Positions 43,690 through 52,765 of a DNA stretch of 64,000 nucleotides are shown here, one piece after another. The stretch is taken from positions 1,674,001-1,738,000 of the forward strand of contig JAEUWY010000012.1 of the NCBI GenBank assembly GCA_022059125.1, written 5' to 3'. Below the pieces are notes generated by a model that searched no databases, was not told the DNA's origin, and saw only the letters and a program-made list of their open reading frames with translations. How positions within the stretch are numbered: position 1 is the first letter of the stretch; the number at the start of each line of letters is the position of its first letter. Source of the stretch: Corynespora cassiicola (Eukaryota; Ascomycota; Dothideomycetes; Pleosporales; Corynesporascaceae). The position numbers and the translations under genes are program-made.

Positions 43690-45445
43690 ATGGCTCCTAC
43701 TGCTGTCTTTCTTGCTGCAGCCGCTGCATTGAGTGGTAAGGCCTTTGCGCAGACAAAATATGGCGAGAACCACGTTCGAGTGAACTTTGACTCGGACATT
43801 GTCGAGCAGGGAGCTTTTCCTGCGCCGAACGTGACTCTGCTTAGCCCTGCATTCTCGTCGAATACCAGCTTTTCTCCAGGGTGGTTCAATGGCTCCGACG
43901 GCGCAACCAGTCAAGCAACATTGAGTAAGCGCTGCGACGGCGAGAACGCTTCCATTTTGGCTGACACACTATCCAGACTCTTTTATTCAGGCAATTGCTG
44001 CTAAGAACCCATCATGGGCATCATATCGCACCGCTGAATTTCTCTCGGAGGAGGGACGTTCGTTCCCATACGCCTATCTCTCAAGCGCGCAGAATGCGAC
44101 AAGCGCCGGCAAGCTGAGGGTTTGGCTACAGGCCAGCGTACACGGAAACGAGCCTGCCGGTGACGAGGCTTTGTTGGCTTTGCTAGGAGCTTTGGACGCA
44201 GACCAGGAGTGGGCAGCAAGTTTCCTTGAGGCCCTGGACATCATTGTACTGCCGAGGTACAACCCTGATGGAAACGATTGTGAGTATAATAAACACCAGT
44301 TGGTCTGATGCAAAACACTAACTCCGAAACTATAGACTTCCAGAGGACATTGGCGACGAACTTCGACCCCAACAGGGATCACACAAAGTTGATGCGTCAG
44401 CAGACGCGCGACATCAAGGAACTCTTCAGCACTTTCTCCCCACATATTGCTGTTGATCTGCACGAATACGGAGCTGCCACTCGTTATGCGGGCAACTACA
44501 GCAATGCTGCCGACGGAATGTTCAGCGCTGCAAAGGTAAGCATACCCTCCTGAAGTTTATATTCGTATCTGACAATTTCAGAATTTGAACATTCATCCTG
44601 CAATCAGGAACCTGAGCGAGACGGTATTTGCGCCGGCTATTGATGATTCGTTGGCCTCCAAAGGCCTTCGCGGCGAGCCATACGTGACCGCGTCCTCATC
44701 AAGCAGCCCTGTTCAGTTGAACGAGGCTGGCACAGATGCGAAGATTGGAAGGAATGCAATGGGCCTCACCCAATGCGTCACTTTCCTTACTGAGACCCGC
44801 GGAATTGGAATCGCGAACCAGAGCTACAAGAGAAGAACCCTTGCCGGCCTTCAAATGGTCCTTGGTGTTCTTGAGACAGCTCGTGACCGCAAAGAGGAGG
44901 TCTACAGCGTCATTGAGGGCGCGATTGAAGAGTTTGTTGGATCCTCGGAGGAAATTGTCATTACCGACTACACAGAGTACAGTAACCGCACCTTTTCCAT
45001 GGTGGACCGACAATCGGGAGAGGTCGTTCAGCTTCCTGTCCAATTCGCTAGCACGACTCCCGCCACGGCAAACCTCACTCGCGCAAGGCCGGAAGGATAC
45101 GTTATTCCCCGCGCCTGGTCTGACCTGGCAGAAAGGCTTCGTGTTTCCGGCTTGGAGGTTGAGACCCTCGCTGAAGGCTTCAAGGGCGAGGTTGAAGTGT
45201 ACAACATCACAACCTCTGTACTGGGACGCTCGTATTATGAGGGCCATGTCCTCAACACCGTCACGACTGAGACTCTGAGTCGCACGGTTGATCTGCCTGC
45301 GGGAAGCTTCTTCGTCCCTACGGCACAGAAGAACGCTGGTCTCGCTTTTGTGACTCTCGAGCCCGAGAACATCGACTCGTACGTTAGCTTTGGCATTGTA
45401 CCCATGGAAGTCGGTGACCTTTACCCTGTCTTCAGGAAGATTTGA
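43690..45445 (+). CDS. Secreted M14 zinc carboxypeptidase
   Basis: Four exons (43690-43924, 43977-44279, 44336-44535, 44582-45445) give 533 residues. [20 protein letters not shown] is a signal peptide. The M14 zinc site is [13 protein letters not shown] (His and Glu ligands) with VDLHEYG (third His). The substrate-binding segment [19 protein letters not shown] crosses intron 2, and the catalytic-glutamate region is FLTETRGIG. It should remove C-terminal residues from peptides outside the cell. The exon 2 acceptor at 43976 was chosen because the next AG (after TTATTCAG) would bring a stop into frame. The catalytic domain is followed by an extension of about 200 residues of beta-type sequence with no recognised domain. 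Confidence 0.88.
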
Positions 45446-45926
45446 AAGCACGGAGTATACTCATCAATGTATAAAACATAATCAGCTTTACAGAAAGAAT
45501 TTAATTTAAGACTGCCGTTCCTCATGAGAGTTCCTCAACCCATGAATGCGTGAATTCTAACGTGTGAAAAGGCCGGGCACATGTAGAAGTGGCAACGGGG
45601 TTTTATGGATAAAGTAAACCCGACACCCAAGGTTCAAAACGTGGCTAACCTCAGCCTCTAAAGGTTCCTGCGTCTGACGGTCTGAGGCTATGCCAAAACG
45701 GGGCAAAAACATGTACACAACGCAACTTGCGAAGAAATTCGCTCACTCCGCAGGACATTTATTTGGGAGTCTATAAACCAATCGACTACAACCACCAAAC
45801 ATTAAACCACCAGCAAGCCAACCAGCAAAGCACGTGCAGCGCCAAAGCGCGCGCCCCCCCCCTCAACTCTCTCGCGCGCCTCCATCCATCCATACCTTCC
45901 ACTTTTGCCCTCCATCCCACCAAGAA
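45446..45926. other. Intergenic region upstream of the FAD oxidoreductase
   Basis: No gene. The right part is very C-rich and contains the start of a C-rich to G-rich switch that continues into the next gene. One CCGCA pentamer lies at 45748-45752. Confidence 0.55.
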
Positions 45927-47546
45927 ATGGGCGCCCTCATCTCCACCCTCCAAACCACCGCCCGAGGCCTCAAATCGATTTTCGGAATCATATCCTCGCT
46001 GACGACCGAATTCAACGCCGCCCTCGTCCGCGCCTCGCTCTCCCCCGGCCTCCCTACCCCAACCCCCACATCCCCATACTGGCTGCACGACCCCCCATTC
46101 CCGGAGCTGACCAAGATCCGCTCGTCGGAGAAAGAGGGGGGATTGCCGCGCGTGGTCGATGTGGCCATCATCGGGTCGGGCATCGCGGGGGCGGCGGTCG
46201 CGCGGTCGCTGCTGCACGAGCAACGGCGGCTACGGCGGCGCAAGAATGTCGTTAGCGAAGGCTCGAAAGAGGGGGGCAAGGTGATTGTTTTTGAAGCGCG
46301 GGACTTGTGCAGTGGGGCGACGGCGCGGAACGGCGGGCACATCAAGCCCACGCCCTACGAATCCTTCTCGCGCTTCAGCAAGATGTTTGGCAGAGAGCGA
46401 GCGGCGGCTCTGACGAGGTTCCAGACGCGCCATGTCGAGTGCCTGGTCGGGCTGTGCGAGGAGGAAGGGATTGGCGTGGCGGAGGCGCGGGAGGTGGAGA
46501 CGGTGGATTTGTATCTTGACGAGGAGAGTTTTTGGAGGAGTTGTGCCAAGGTGGATGAGGCGCGGAGGTGGATCCCCGAGGTCGAGACTGCGGTGTTGAA
46601 TGCGAAGCAGGCGAAGAAGGAGGTGGGTGTGAATGATGGGGTCGTGGGCGCGATCAAGTATCGCGCAGGGGCAATATGGGCGTATCGCTTTGTCGTGTCC
46701 ATCTGGAAGCGCCTTCTGGACGAGTTCCCTGATACCCTGCTTGTCGAAACGAATACGCCTGTCCTCTCCCTGCGCGCATCCGAGGGCAAGGCAGCAGGTT
46801 TCCCATATGCCATCGAAACTCCTCGCGGCACTGTACTAGCCCGTCATGTGGTCCACGCTACAAACGCCTTTGCGAGCCACTTGGTGCCCGGATTGCGACT
46901 CAAGATTACTGGAGTAAGAGGCCACATGTCTGCTCAACGCCCAGGAGACAAGTTTCCCCACTCGGGGGGGAAACGATCCTGGAGCGTGGTCTATGGCGGG
47001 GGCTTCGATTACGTATCGCAAAGGCCATCAGCACCGGACCACCATGCTGGCGACGTCATGCTGGGTGGTGGATTCATGCGCTCATTGAAACAAGGCGTGG
47101 ACCAAGCTGGTCTGTACGACGATGGCACAAAACTTGACCCCTTGTCCGTGGCCCATATTGCGGGAATTTTTCCTTCCATCTTCAGCCCCAATTGGGGCCC
47201 GGGTTCTCATGTAAAAGATGTGTGGACCGGAATATTAGGCATGACAGGAGATTCATTGCCTCTGGTGGGGAGGCTTGACGAGAGGTTAACAGGCCGAAAA
47301 ATTAAAGACACTACATCAAGGCACGGGGAATGGATCGCGGCAGGTTACTCTGGAGAGGGCATGGTATGGGCATGGCTCTGTGGGACTGCCCTGGGCATCA
47401 TGGTTGCTGGAACCGAAAAAGAACATTTAGAAGAAGTCCCAGGCAGGCCTGGAGGAAAACTGGCGGATTGGCTCCCTCGCGAGCTCCTGATATCGCCATC
47501 AAGGTTGCGAAGCGCGGATTTTTCCAACTTGACTGACGAGGTGTAG
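45927..47546 (+). CDS. FAD-dependent oxidoreductase of the D-amino-acid-oxidase (DAO) family
   Basis: Intronless, 539 residues from MGALISTLQTTARG. An upstream in-frame ATG at 45834 would add 31 low-complexity residues and is less likely. The Rossmann dinucleotide-binding motif is VDVAIIGSGIAGAAVARSLL (about residues 76-95), with the acidic strand end VIVFEARDLCSGATARNGGH typical of DAO proteins that oxidise amines or amino acids. The C-terminal FAD segment is GEWIAAGYSGEGMVWAWLCG. The nearest functional relatives by motif are gamma-glutamylputrescine-oxidase-like enzymes; the substrate is unknown. The gene converges with the Baeyer-Villiger monooxygenase (195 bp between stops). The first about 190 nt of coding sequence are extremely C-rich and the next 500 nt G-rich. 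Confidence 0.88.
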   Translation: MGALISTLQTTARGLKSIFGIISSLTTEFNAALVRASLSPGLPTPTPTSPYWLHDPPFPELTKIRSSEKEGGLPRVVDVAIIGSGIAGAAVARSLLHEQRRLRRRKNVVSEGSKEGGKVIVFEARDLCSGATARNGGHIKPTPYESFSRFSKMFGRERAAALTRFQTRHVECLVGLCEEEGIGVAEAREVETVDLYLDEESFWRSCAKVDEARRWIPEVETAVLNAKQAKKEVGVNDGVVGAIKYRAGAIWAYRFVVSIWKRLLDEFPDTLLVETNTPVLSLRASEGKAAGFPYAIETPRGTVLARHVVHATNAFASHLVPGLRLKITGVRGHMSAQRPGDKFPHSGGKRSWSVVYGGGFDYVSQRPSAPDHHAGDVMLGGGFMRSLKQGVDQAGLYDDGTKLDPLSVAHIAGIFPSIFSPNWGPGSHVKDVWTGILGMTGDSLPLVGRLDERLTGRKIKDTTSRHGEWIAAGYSGEGMVWAWLCGTALGIMVAGTEKEHLEEVPGRPGGKLADWLPRELLISPSRLRSADFSNLTDEV

Positions 47547-47741
47547 TGGGATCGAAAGAGTCCAGGTGCAAGAATATGAATATAATGGCATTAACGGTTA
47601 TCATTATGGGCAGTCGTACGCTGCAGGACGCTACAGCAACTAGATGTCGAGGTTACGTAAAGAACGTGCCAAAGAAAACAGAATGCTAATACACAAAAGC
47701 ACAATTGGAGAGATGTCCTCAGTGACAGTACTGATCCTCGC

Positions 47742-49864
47742 TCAGGCCTTCACTAATTCGAACCCCTTCCAAGTGTCCAAAGCATCGCGGATTTCGACAA
47801 CATAATTTGGGATGCCACCTGGGTGCATTAGTTATTGTTCAATTTCGCAAATCTGCAAATACACGTACCGGCATAATTAACCTGTTCGAAAGCCTTACCA
47901 GGCATGCTGCCACCCATATAGGTACTCTTCGTGGTCGGGAAGAGTGTCGCATCGCTCAGGGCATTGATTCGCTTCTTCCACTCCAGGCTCGCTTCCTCAG
48001 TGGGGTTGATGTACTTCAGGCCCTGCCTATTCGCCTTCCTGATCGCATCAACAACCCAACGGCCCTGGACTTCGACGGTGGACGGTCCATTGGAAAGTAG
48101 AGTGGGTCCATGAGGGCCATAGAGATGGAACATGTTGGGGTAGCCGGAGATGGTGGTTCCAAGGTAGGTGTACGCGGCTTTGCGCCATTCGTCTTTCAGG
48201 GCAGTGTTCTTGATGGACTTGAGACCCATGTTGGTCATGCCGCCGGTGGTGATATCCTATGCAATCATCATTACCACAAGCCCTTTAACTTAGATTCAAA
48301 AAAGACTTACAAATCCAGTGGCAACAGCGATCACGTCAAACTCATAATGCTCGCCATTCTCGAGTTTGATACCAGTCTCGGTGAACTCGGCAATCGCGTT
48401 GTCCTTGATGTCGATGATATCCACGTTGGGGCGATTGAATTGTTCGTAGTAGGTCTGCTCGAGACATGGGCGCTTGACACCGAAATAGTGGGGCATCTTC
48501 AGTGGTGCGAGAATATCGCGTTTTCGTGGGTCTCCAATGCGGTTTCGGACGTTCTTTGCCCAAAAGTTGTATGCTTCTTGATTGGCCTCGGCATCGACGA
48601 GCATCTGGCAAGATAAGTCGTTGGCATAGTCTGTATGAAGGAAAACGACTAGGATCAAGAATACTTACGTCCTTGTAGTTGCCAAGCCAGAACCTAAAGC
48701 CACCATGGTCCCAGAGCTTGTGGTAAAATGCCTCCCTCTCCTCTGGGTCATCATCAAATGTATTCTTCTCATGCATGCCATAGAAAAAGCCGCCAAAGCA
48801 TTTCTCACGCAAGTCATACAGTCTGTAGTACCAGTTCTTATCGCGGTTCTGCTCTTCGGGAGTAAGGTTGCGTTTGCCCATGGGAACCGCAAGATTGGGA
48901 GTGCGCTGGAAGACCTTCAAGTCCTGCACGACTGGCGCAACTTCCTGAATAATTTGCACTCCAGAAGCACCGGTACCGATGACGGCTACTCGCTTGTTCT
49001 TGACATCGACGCCTGCGGTCTGTTTAGCAATGACCTCTGTATAATGAGTGGGATGCGAAAGCATACCTTCCTCTGGCCAGAACGAGGAGTGGTGGATAAC
49101 GCCTTTGAACTTGTCCAAACCCTTGAAATCGGGAATATACCGCTTACTGGCAAAGCCCGCTGCGACAATCAAATACTTGGACTTCGCCAACCGCCCATCC
49201 TCAGTCTTGACATGCCACTTGCCCTCGTCCGTATGGAACTGCGCACCCACCACCACCGTCTCAAAAGAGCAATCCTTGCTCAAATTCAAAACACTGTCAA
49301 CATGATCAAAGTACGCCCTCAACTCCTTGTAGTCGGGATAATTGGTCGACCAATTCCAATCCTTGTACGCCTCCGGCCACGAAAACTGATACTCGGGGAC
49401 TTCGGAGTCGACCCTCGCCTATATGTATCCAAACACGCGATTAGTAAACTGGCCCAGAACCAAGGAAACGGGAGTTTAGTAAACGATGCAAGGCACAAAG
49501 CGCAAAACAGTGGAGAACGAATGGCGCAACGTACTCCAGGGTACCGGTTCCAGCGCCAAGTTCCTCCAAACGAGGTGCCGGCCTCGTAGATGACGGCCTT
49601 CAAACCTTGCTCGCGGAGCGTCTTGAGGCAAAATACTCCACCTGTTTAGTACCCTGATGGTTAGCGAACGCCGGCGCATGGGGATGACAGACGCAGGGCA
49701 GAGGGTACGAGGTACGTACCGAATCCTGCGCCGACGATCAGGACATCGACGTCCAAGTCGTCATTGTAAGGGTATTCGGTTCCGCGTCGCCGGGAGTATT
49801 CCTTGAGCTCCGTATGCATGTTTGGGGGCAGGGCAGGGGTCTGGGTCACGTTGTTGCCGTTCAT
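47742..49864 (-). CDS. Flavin-containing Baeyer-Villiger monooxygenase
   Basis: Six exons (49864-49720, 49641-49535, 49418-48669, 48604-48311, 48256-47869, 47818-47742) give 586 residues. The FAD motif is VLIVGAGFGGVFCLKTLRE. It is followed by GTSFGGTWRWNRYPGARVDSE, which carries the conserved GGTW and the Arg-Asp-Ser of this family. The type I BVMO fingerprint FKGVIHHSSFWP matches FxGxxxHxxxWP exactly (nt about 49,060-49,095). The NADPH motif is VAVIGTGASGVQ, and the second fingerprint region is VIAVATGFDITTGG. The enzyme inserts oxygen next to a ketone carbonyl to give an ester or lactone, using NADPH and O2. It is divergent from an esterase gene and two genes from an AlcR-type regulator, a context suggesting ketone catabolism. 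Confidence 0.94.
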
Positions 49865-50705
49865 GGTGGCGATTTTGACAAGGCTGTTTCAAGTACTGGT
49901 GATATATGGTGATATATGGTGCCATGGTCGTATGATACTCATATTGTATTTATAAAGATTCTCTCCCAGACTTTGGTTCTCCTCAATTTGCAAGACACTG
50001 ACTCCAATGCTGTGTACTGCGGTTCACCAGGGATGAACGGACCCGGCGAGGAGGTAGACGGAACCGCGAGTACGAAGACAAGAGGTTCTCCGCAAACACA
50101 CCCATGTTGAAGGCGTACACGTCAAAGAGGGGGATACAGCGTCACGCGAGCCACAGCTTCCGGCGGTGGAAAGGCAGTTTGTTCGAGTCGCTGAGGTTGG
50201 CTTGGGAGCAACAGCGCGATTGGGTCGGCCAAATGCCTTTCCGTTACGAGGTAGCTAGCATTGCTTCAGAAGAGGCACTCTGGCCTATCGTCAATCTGTG
50301 TACGCCCAACGTCTATACAAAGATGGCCAGGGAGGTGTCACACCCACACGACAGATTAGGAAGTCTTACTAAGCTCTCTCCCGTGTCCTAAAAGGGAAGC
50401 GTCTGGAAGAGGAATAGCGTGCGCTTCCCCCGCTTCTCTTGCGGAACCGCACCTCGGAGCCGTAATGCAGAGGAACCGCGGGCTGCTCGCCACTTTGCTG
50501 AAAAGGGAGCCGGCGCAGAGGGGTTTGCATGCTCCCCTGCAATTGATGACGCGACATTGCGGAAGCTGGGCTTAGCGGAAAACTTCCAAACATAGGAGCT
50601 TTTGGATTCAAATACCTTTGATCTGAAGCCTCAATTGAGTGTCGTAGTTGGTGCTGTAGCTAATCGGTAATTTCTAGTAATACCCATTTACTCGCTGATC
50701 TGACA
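49865..50705. promoter_or_regulatory. Divergent promoter of the BVMO and esterase genes
   Basis: 841 bp between two start codons. TATATA-containing decamers (GATATATGGT x2, 49901-49920) lie about 40-55 nt before the BVMO ATG on its strand. Pentamers matching the AlcR half-site (T/A)GCGG occur at 50090-50094 (as CCGCA), 50440-50444, 50447-50451 (as CCGCA) and 50558-50562. About 1.6 would be expected by chance in this length, so only the paired site stands out. Confidence 0.5.
50440..50451. promoter_or_regulatory. Candidate AlcR-type operator, TGCGG-N2-CCGCA
   Basis: Perfect inverted repeat of the TGCGG half-site with a 2-bp spacer, about 255 bp before the esterase start and 575 bp before the BVMO start. 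The Aspergillus regulator AlcR is known to use (T/A)GCGG cores in repeated arrangements, and a homologue is encoded 2 kb away. Binding is inferred. Confidence 0.4.
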
Positions 50706-52056
50706 ATGTCTCTCTCCGCCGAAGCGACCAAAAAACTCGAACAGACCGTCGATGCAGCCTGCGCGGACCCCAAGACCGATATACCTGGTGTGAGTATTGT
50801 GGTTGTGGGCAAAGATGGAAAGGAGCTTTTCGCACGTTCCGCCGGCAGACGAGGGGCCTCCAGCTCTGAGCCAATGACGCTCGACAACGTCTTTTGGATT
50901 GCCTCTTGCACCAAAATGGTCGCCGGTATTGCAGTCATGCAGCTTGTCGAGCAAGGCAAGTTAAACTTGGATGATGGAGATCAATTGGAGAAGTTGTGCC
51001 CCGAACTGAAGGATATCAAGGTTCTGCAAAAGGACGGAACTTTGGTAGAGAAGAATAAGAAGATTACGCTCAGAATGCTTCTGAGCCACACTGGTACATA
51101 ATTTCGTTACTTACCTTTGATTGCCTTGTCGCAGCCTCTAGACTGACCACGCTGATAGCCGGCTTCAGCTATACCTTCTTCAACGAGCAAGTGCGCGACT
51201 ACAGCCATCCAATTGGATACGACGAGTTTTCCGGTCATATCAAAGACATTATTCAACCCCTGGTGCACCAGCCGGGAGAAGGTTGGGAGTATGGGGTCAA
51301 CATCGATTGGGCAGGTTTGGCGCTGGAGAGGACGACGGGTACTTCCCTTAACGAGTACCTTCACAAGCATGTCTTCAAACCGTTGGGATTAGAGAGCATC
51401 TCAATGTTCCCGAGTGAGGAAATGAAGAAGAACCTGGCGCTCATGAATCATAGGAAGCAAGACGGCTCGCTCATAGTCCGTGACCATCTCTTACGGAAGC
51501 CATTGGTGGTTGAGGCCGCAGAAGTATCAAGTGTTCTAAACAGTGGAGGTGCAGGGTGCTTTGCAAAACCCTCCGACTATGGACGTAAGTGTTAATGCGT
51601 TCCGCTAAGTATATTTTTTGACGTTGACGATTCTTAGAAATCATCGCCACCCTCCTGAATGATGGCACCTCGCCCACAACAGGGGCTCAGATCCTCAAGA
51701 AATCTACAGTTGATGAGATGTTCAAAAACCAAATCCCTTCGTTCCCAAATTTTGCGCGGCAAGGTATTCCGGCCGCGAAGCCCGATTTGACAAATCCAAT
51801 ACCCGAGGTCTATCCCGTGCCAGGGAACCCCCCTCAAGGTTGGGGGCTCACTTTCATGCTCAGCAACGGCAGTGTTACGGGGCGATCGAAAAGCACCGGA
51901 TTTTGGGCTGGCCTGCCCAACTGTTGGTGGTGGTGCGATCGTGAGAAGGGGGTTGGCGGCATAGTATGCACTCAGATTCTTCCTTTTGCAGACGCCAAAG
52001 TCTTGGGGCTTTGGTTCGATGTCGAGGGACAAGTTTACAAGGCTCTCGCTTCTTAA
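50706..52056 (+). CDS. Beta-lactamase-fold serine esterase (class C / EstB-LovD type)
   Basis: Three exons (50706-51093, 51159-51584, 51638-52056) give 410 residues. The nucleophile motif SxxK is present as ASCTKMV (nt about 50,901-50,921), and the catalytic tyrosine motif as YGVNIDWAG. The protein lacks a signal peptide. Fungal relatives are carboxylesterases and acyltransferases (LovD family) rather than true beta-lactamases. The start MSLSAEATKKLEQTVDAAC is well placed at the head of the family alignment. Located head-to-head with a Baeyer-Villiger monooxygenase, it is a natural candidate to hydrolyse the ester or lactone that enzyme makes; this pairing is an inference. Confidence 0.88.
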
Positions 52057-52765
52057 AAGATAGCCACTATGGGAAATTCAAATGCGTTTCCATTTGAACA
52101 TCTTGAGCAAGGGGGTTGCCCGTGCCACACATTGGTGAAGGCCTCGAACAGAGCCCGATTATTCAGTCGCAGCCATGCCCATGCAACGTGGGCATAAAAT
52201 AAGGTTTAGTACCAATGCGGCGAAGGTTTCGGGCGTTCGAGGGACGTTCTGCGAGGGAAAAAAAGTTTCTCGCGACGCACAACCCATCCGATGGCAAGAA
52301 TAGCTACAGGGTGATGATCTCTCGGAAAGATGGGGAAGGGAGGGGCGAAGCCTGAGCAAACAAATCACCAAGCAAGGGGTCTTGTGATGTGTCAGTCCCA
52401 AACGGAAGAGCAGGAAGGAAACGGGTAGCCCATGCGTAGCTAATGGTGCGGGTTTCAGAGAAGCGCCGACGGTTCGTCCGGACGCGATCCGCGAGGAAGT
52501 TGATCGTTTTTTGGCGAAAGGGGACTCGTCGCTTGCGAGGCCATGGAAGCTGACGTGCAACTTGAGAGTTTCCCGTTAGCAAAAACAGGGTTGGCCGTCG
52601 CGCGGTGTACTAGTAGGCCTTCCCCGCAATAACCATGTGGAGCTAGTCTGACACGAGCAGCGGGGTGCATATTAGCATCGGTACGAATCACAGCTCCGTC
52701 TCCAGCGTCGTAGGACAGTCTCACTCCCTTATCCTATTTTCGACTTCAAATCCCGTTCTGCAGCC
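52057..52765. other. Intergenic, promoter of the AlcR-type regulator
   Basis: No gene. AlcR-type pentamers occur singly at 52216-52220 (TGCGG) and 52624-52628 (CCGCA), compatible with autoregulation but close to chance expectation. Confidence 0.5.

Noticed and set aside
44699..45451. 250-codon open frame on the minus strand
   Set aside because: Antisense shadow of the carboxypeptidase's last exon.
50706..52056. Annotation as an antibiotic-resistance beta-lactamase
   Set aside because: Fungal members with SxxK and YxN in this fold are esterases or acyltransferases, and the BVMO neighbour supports ester hydrolysis.
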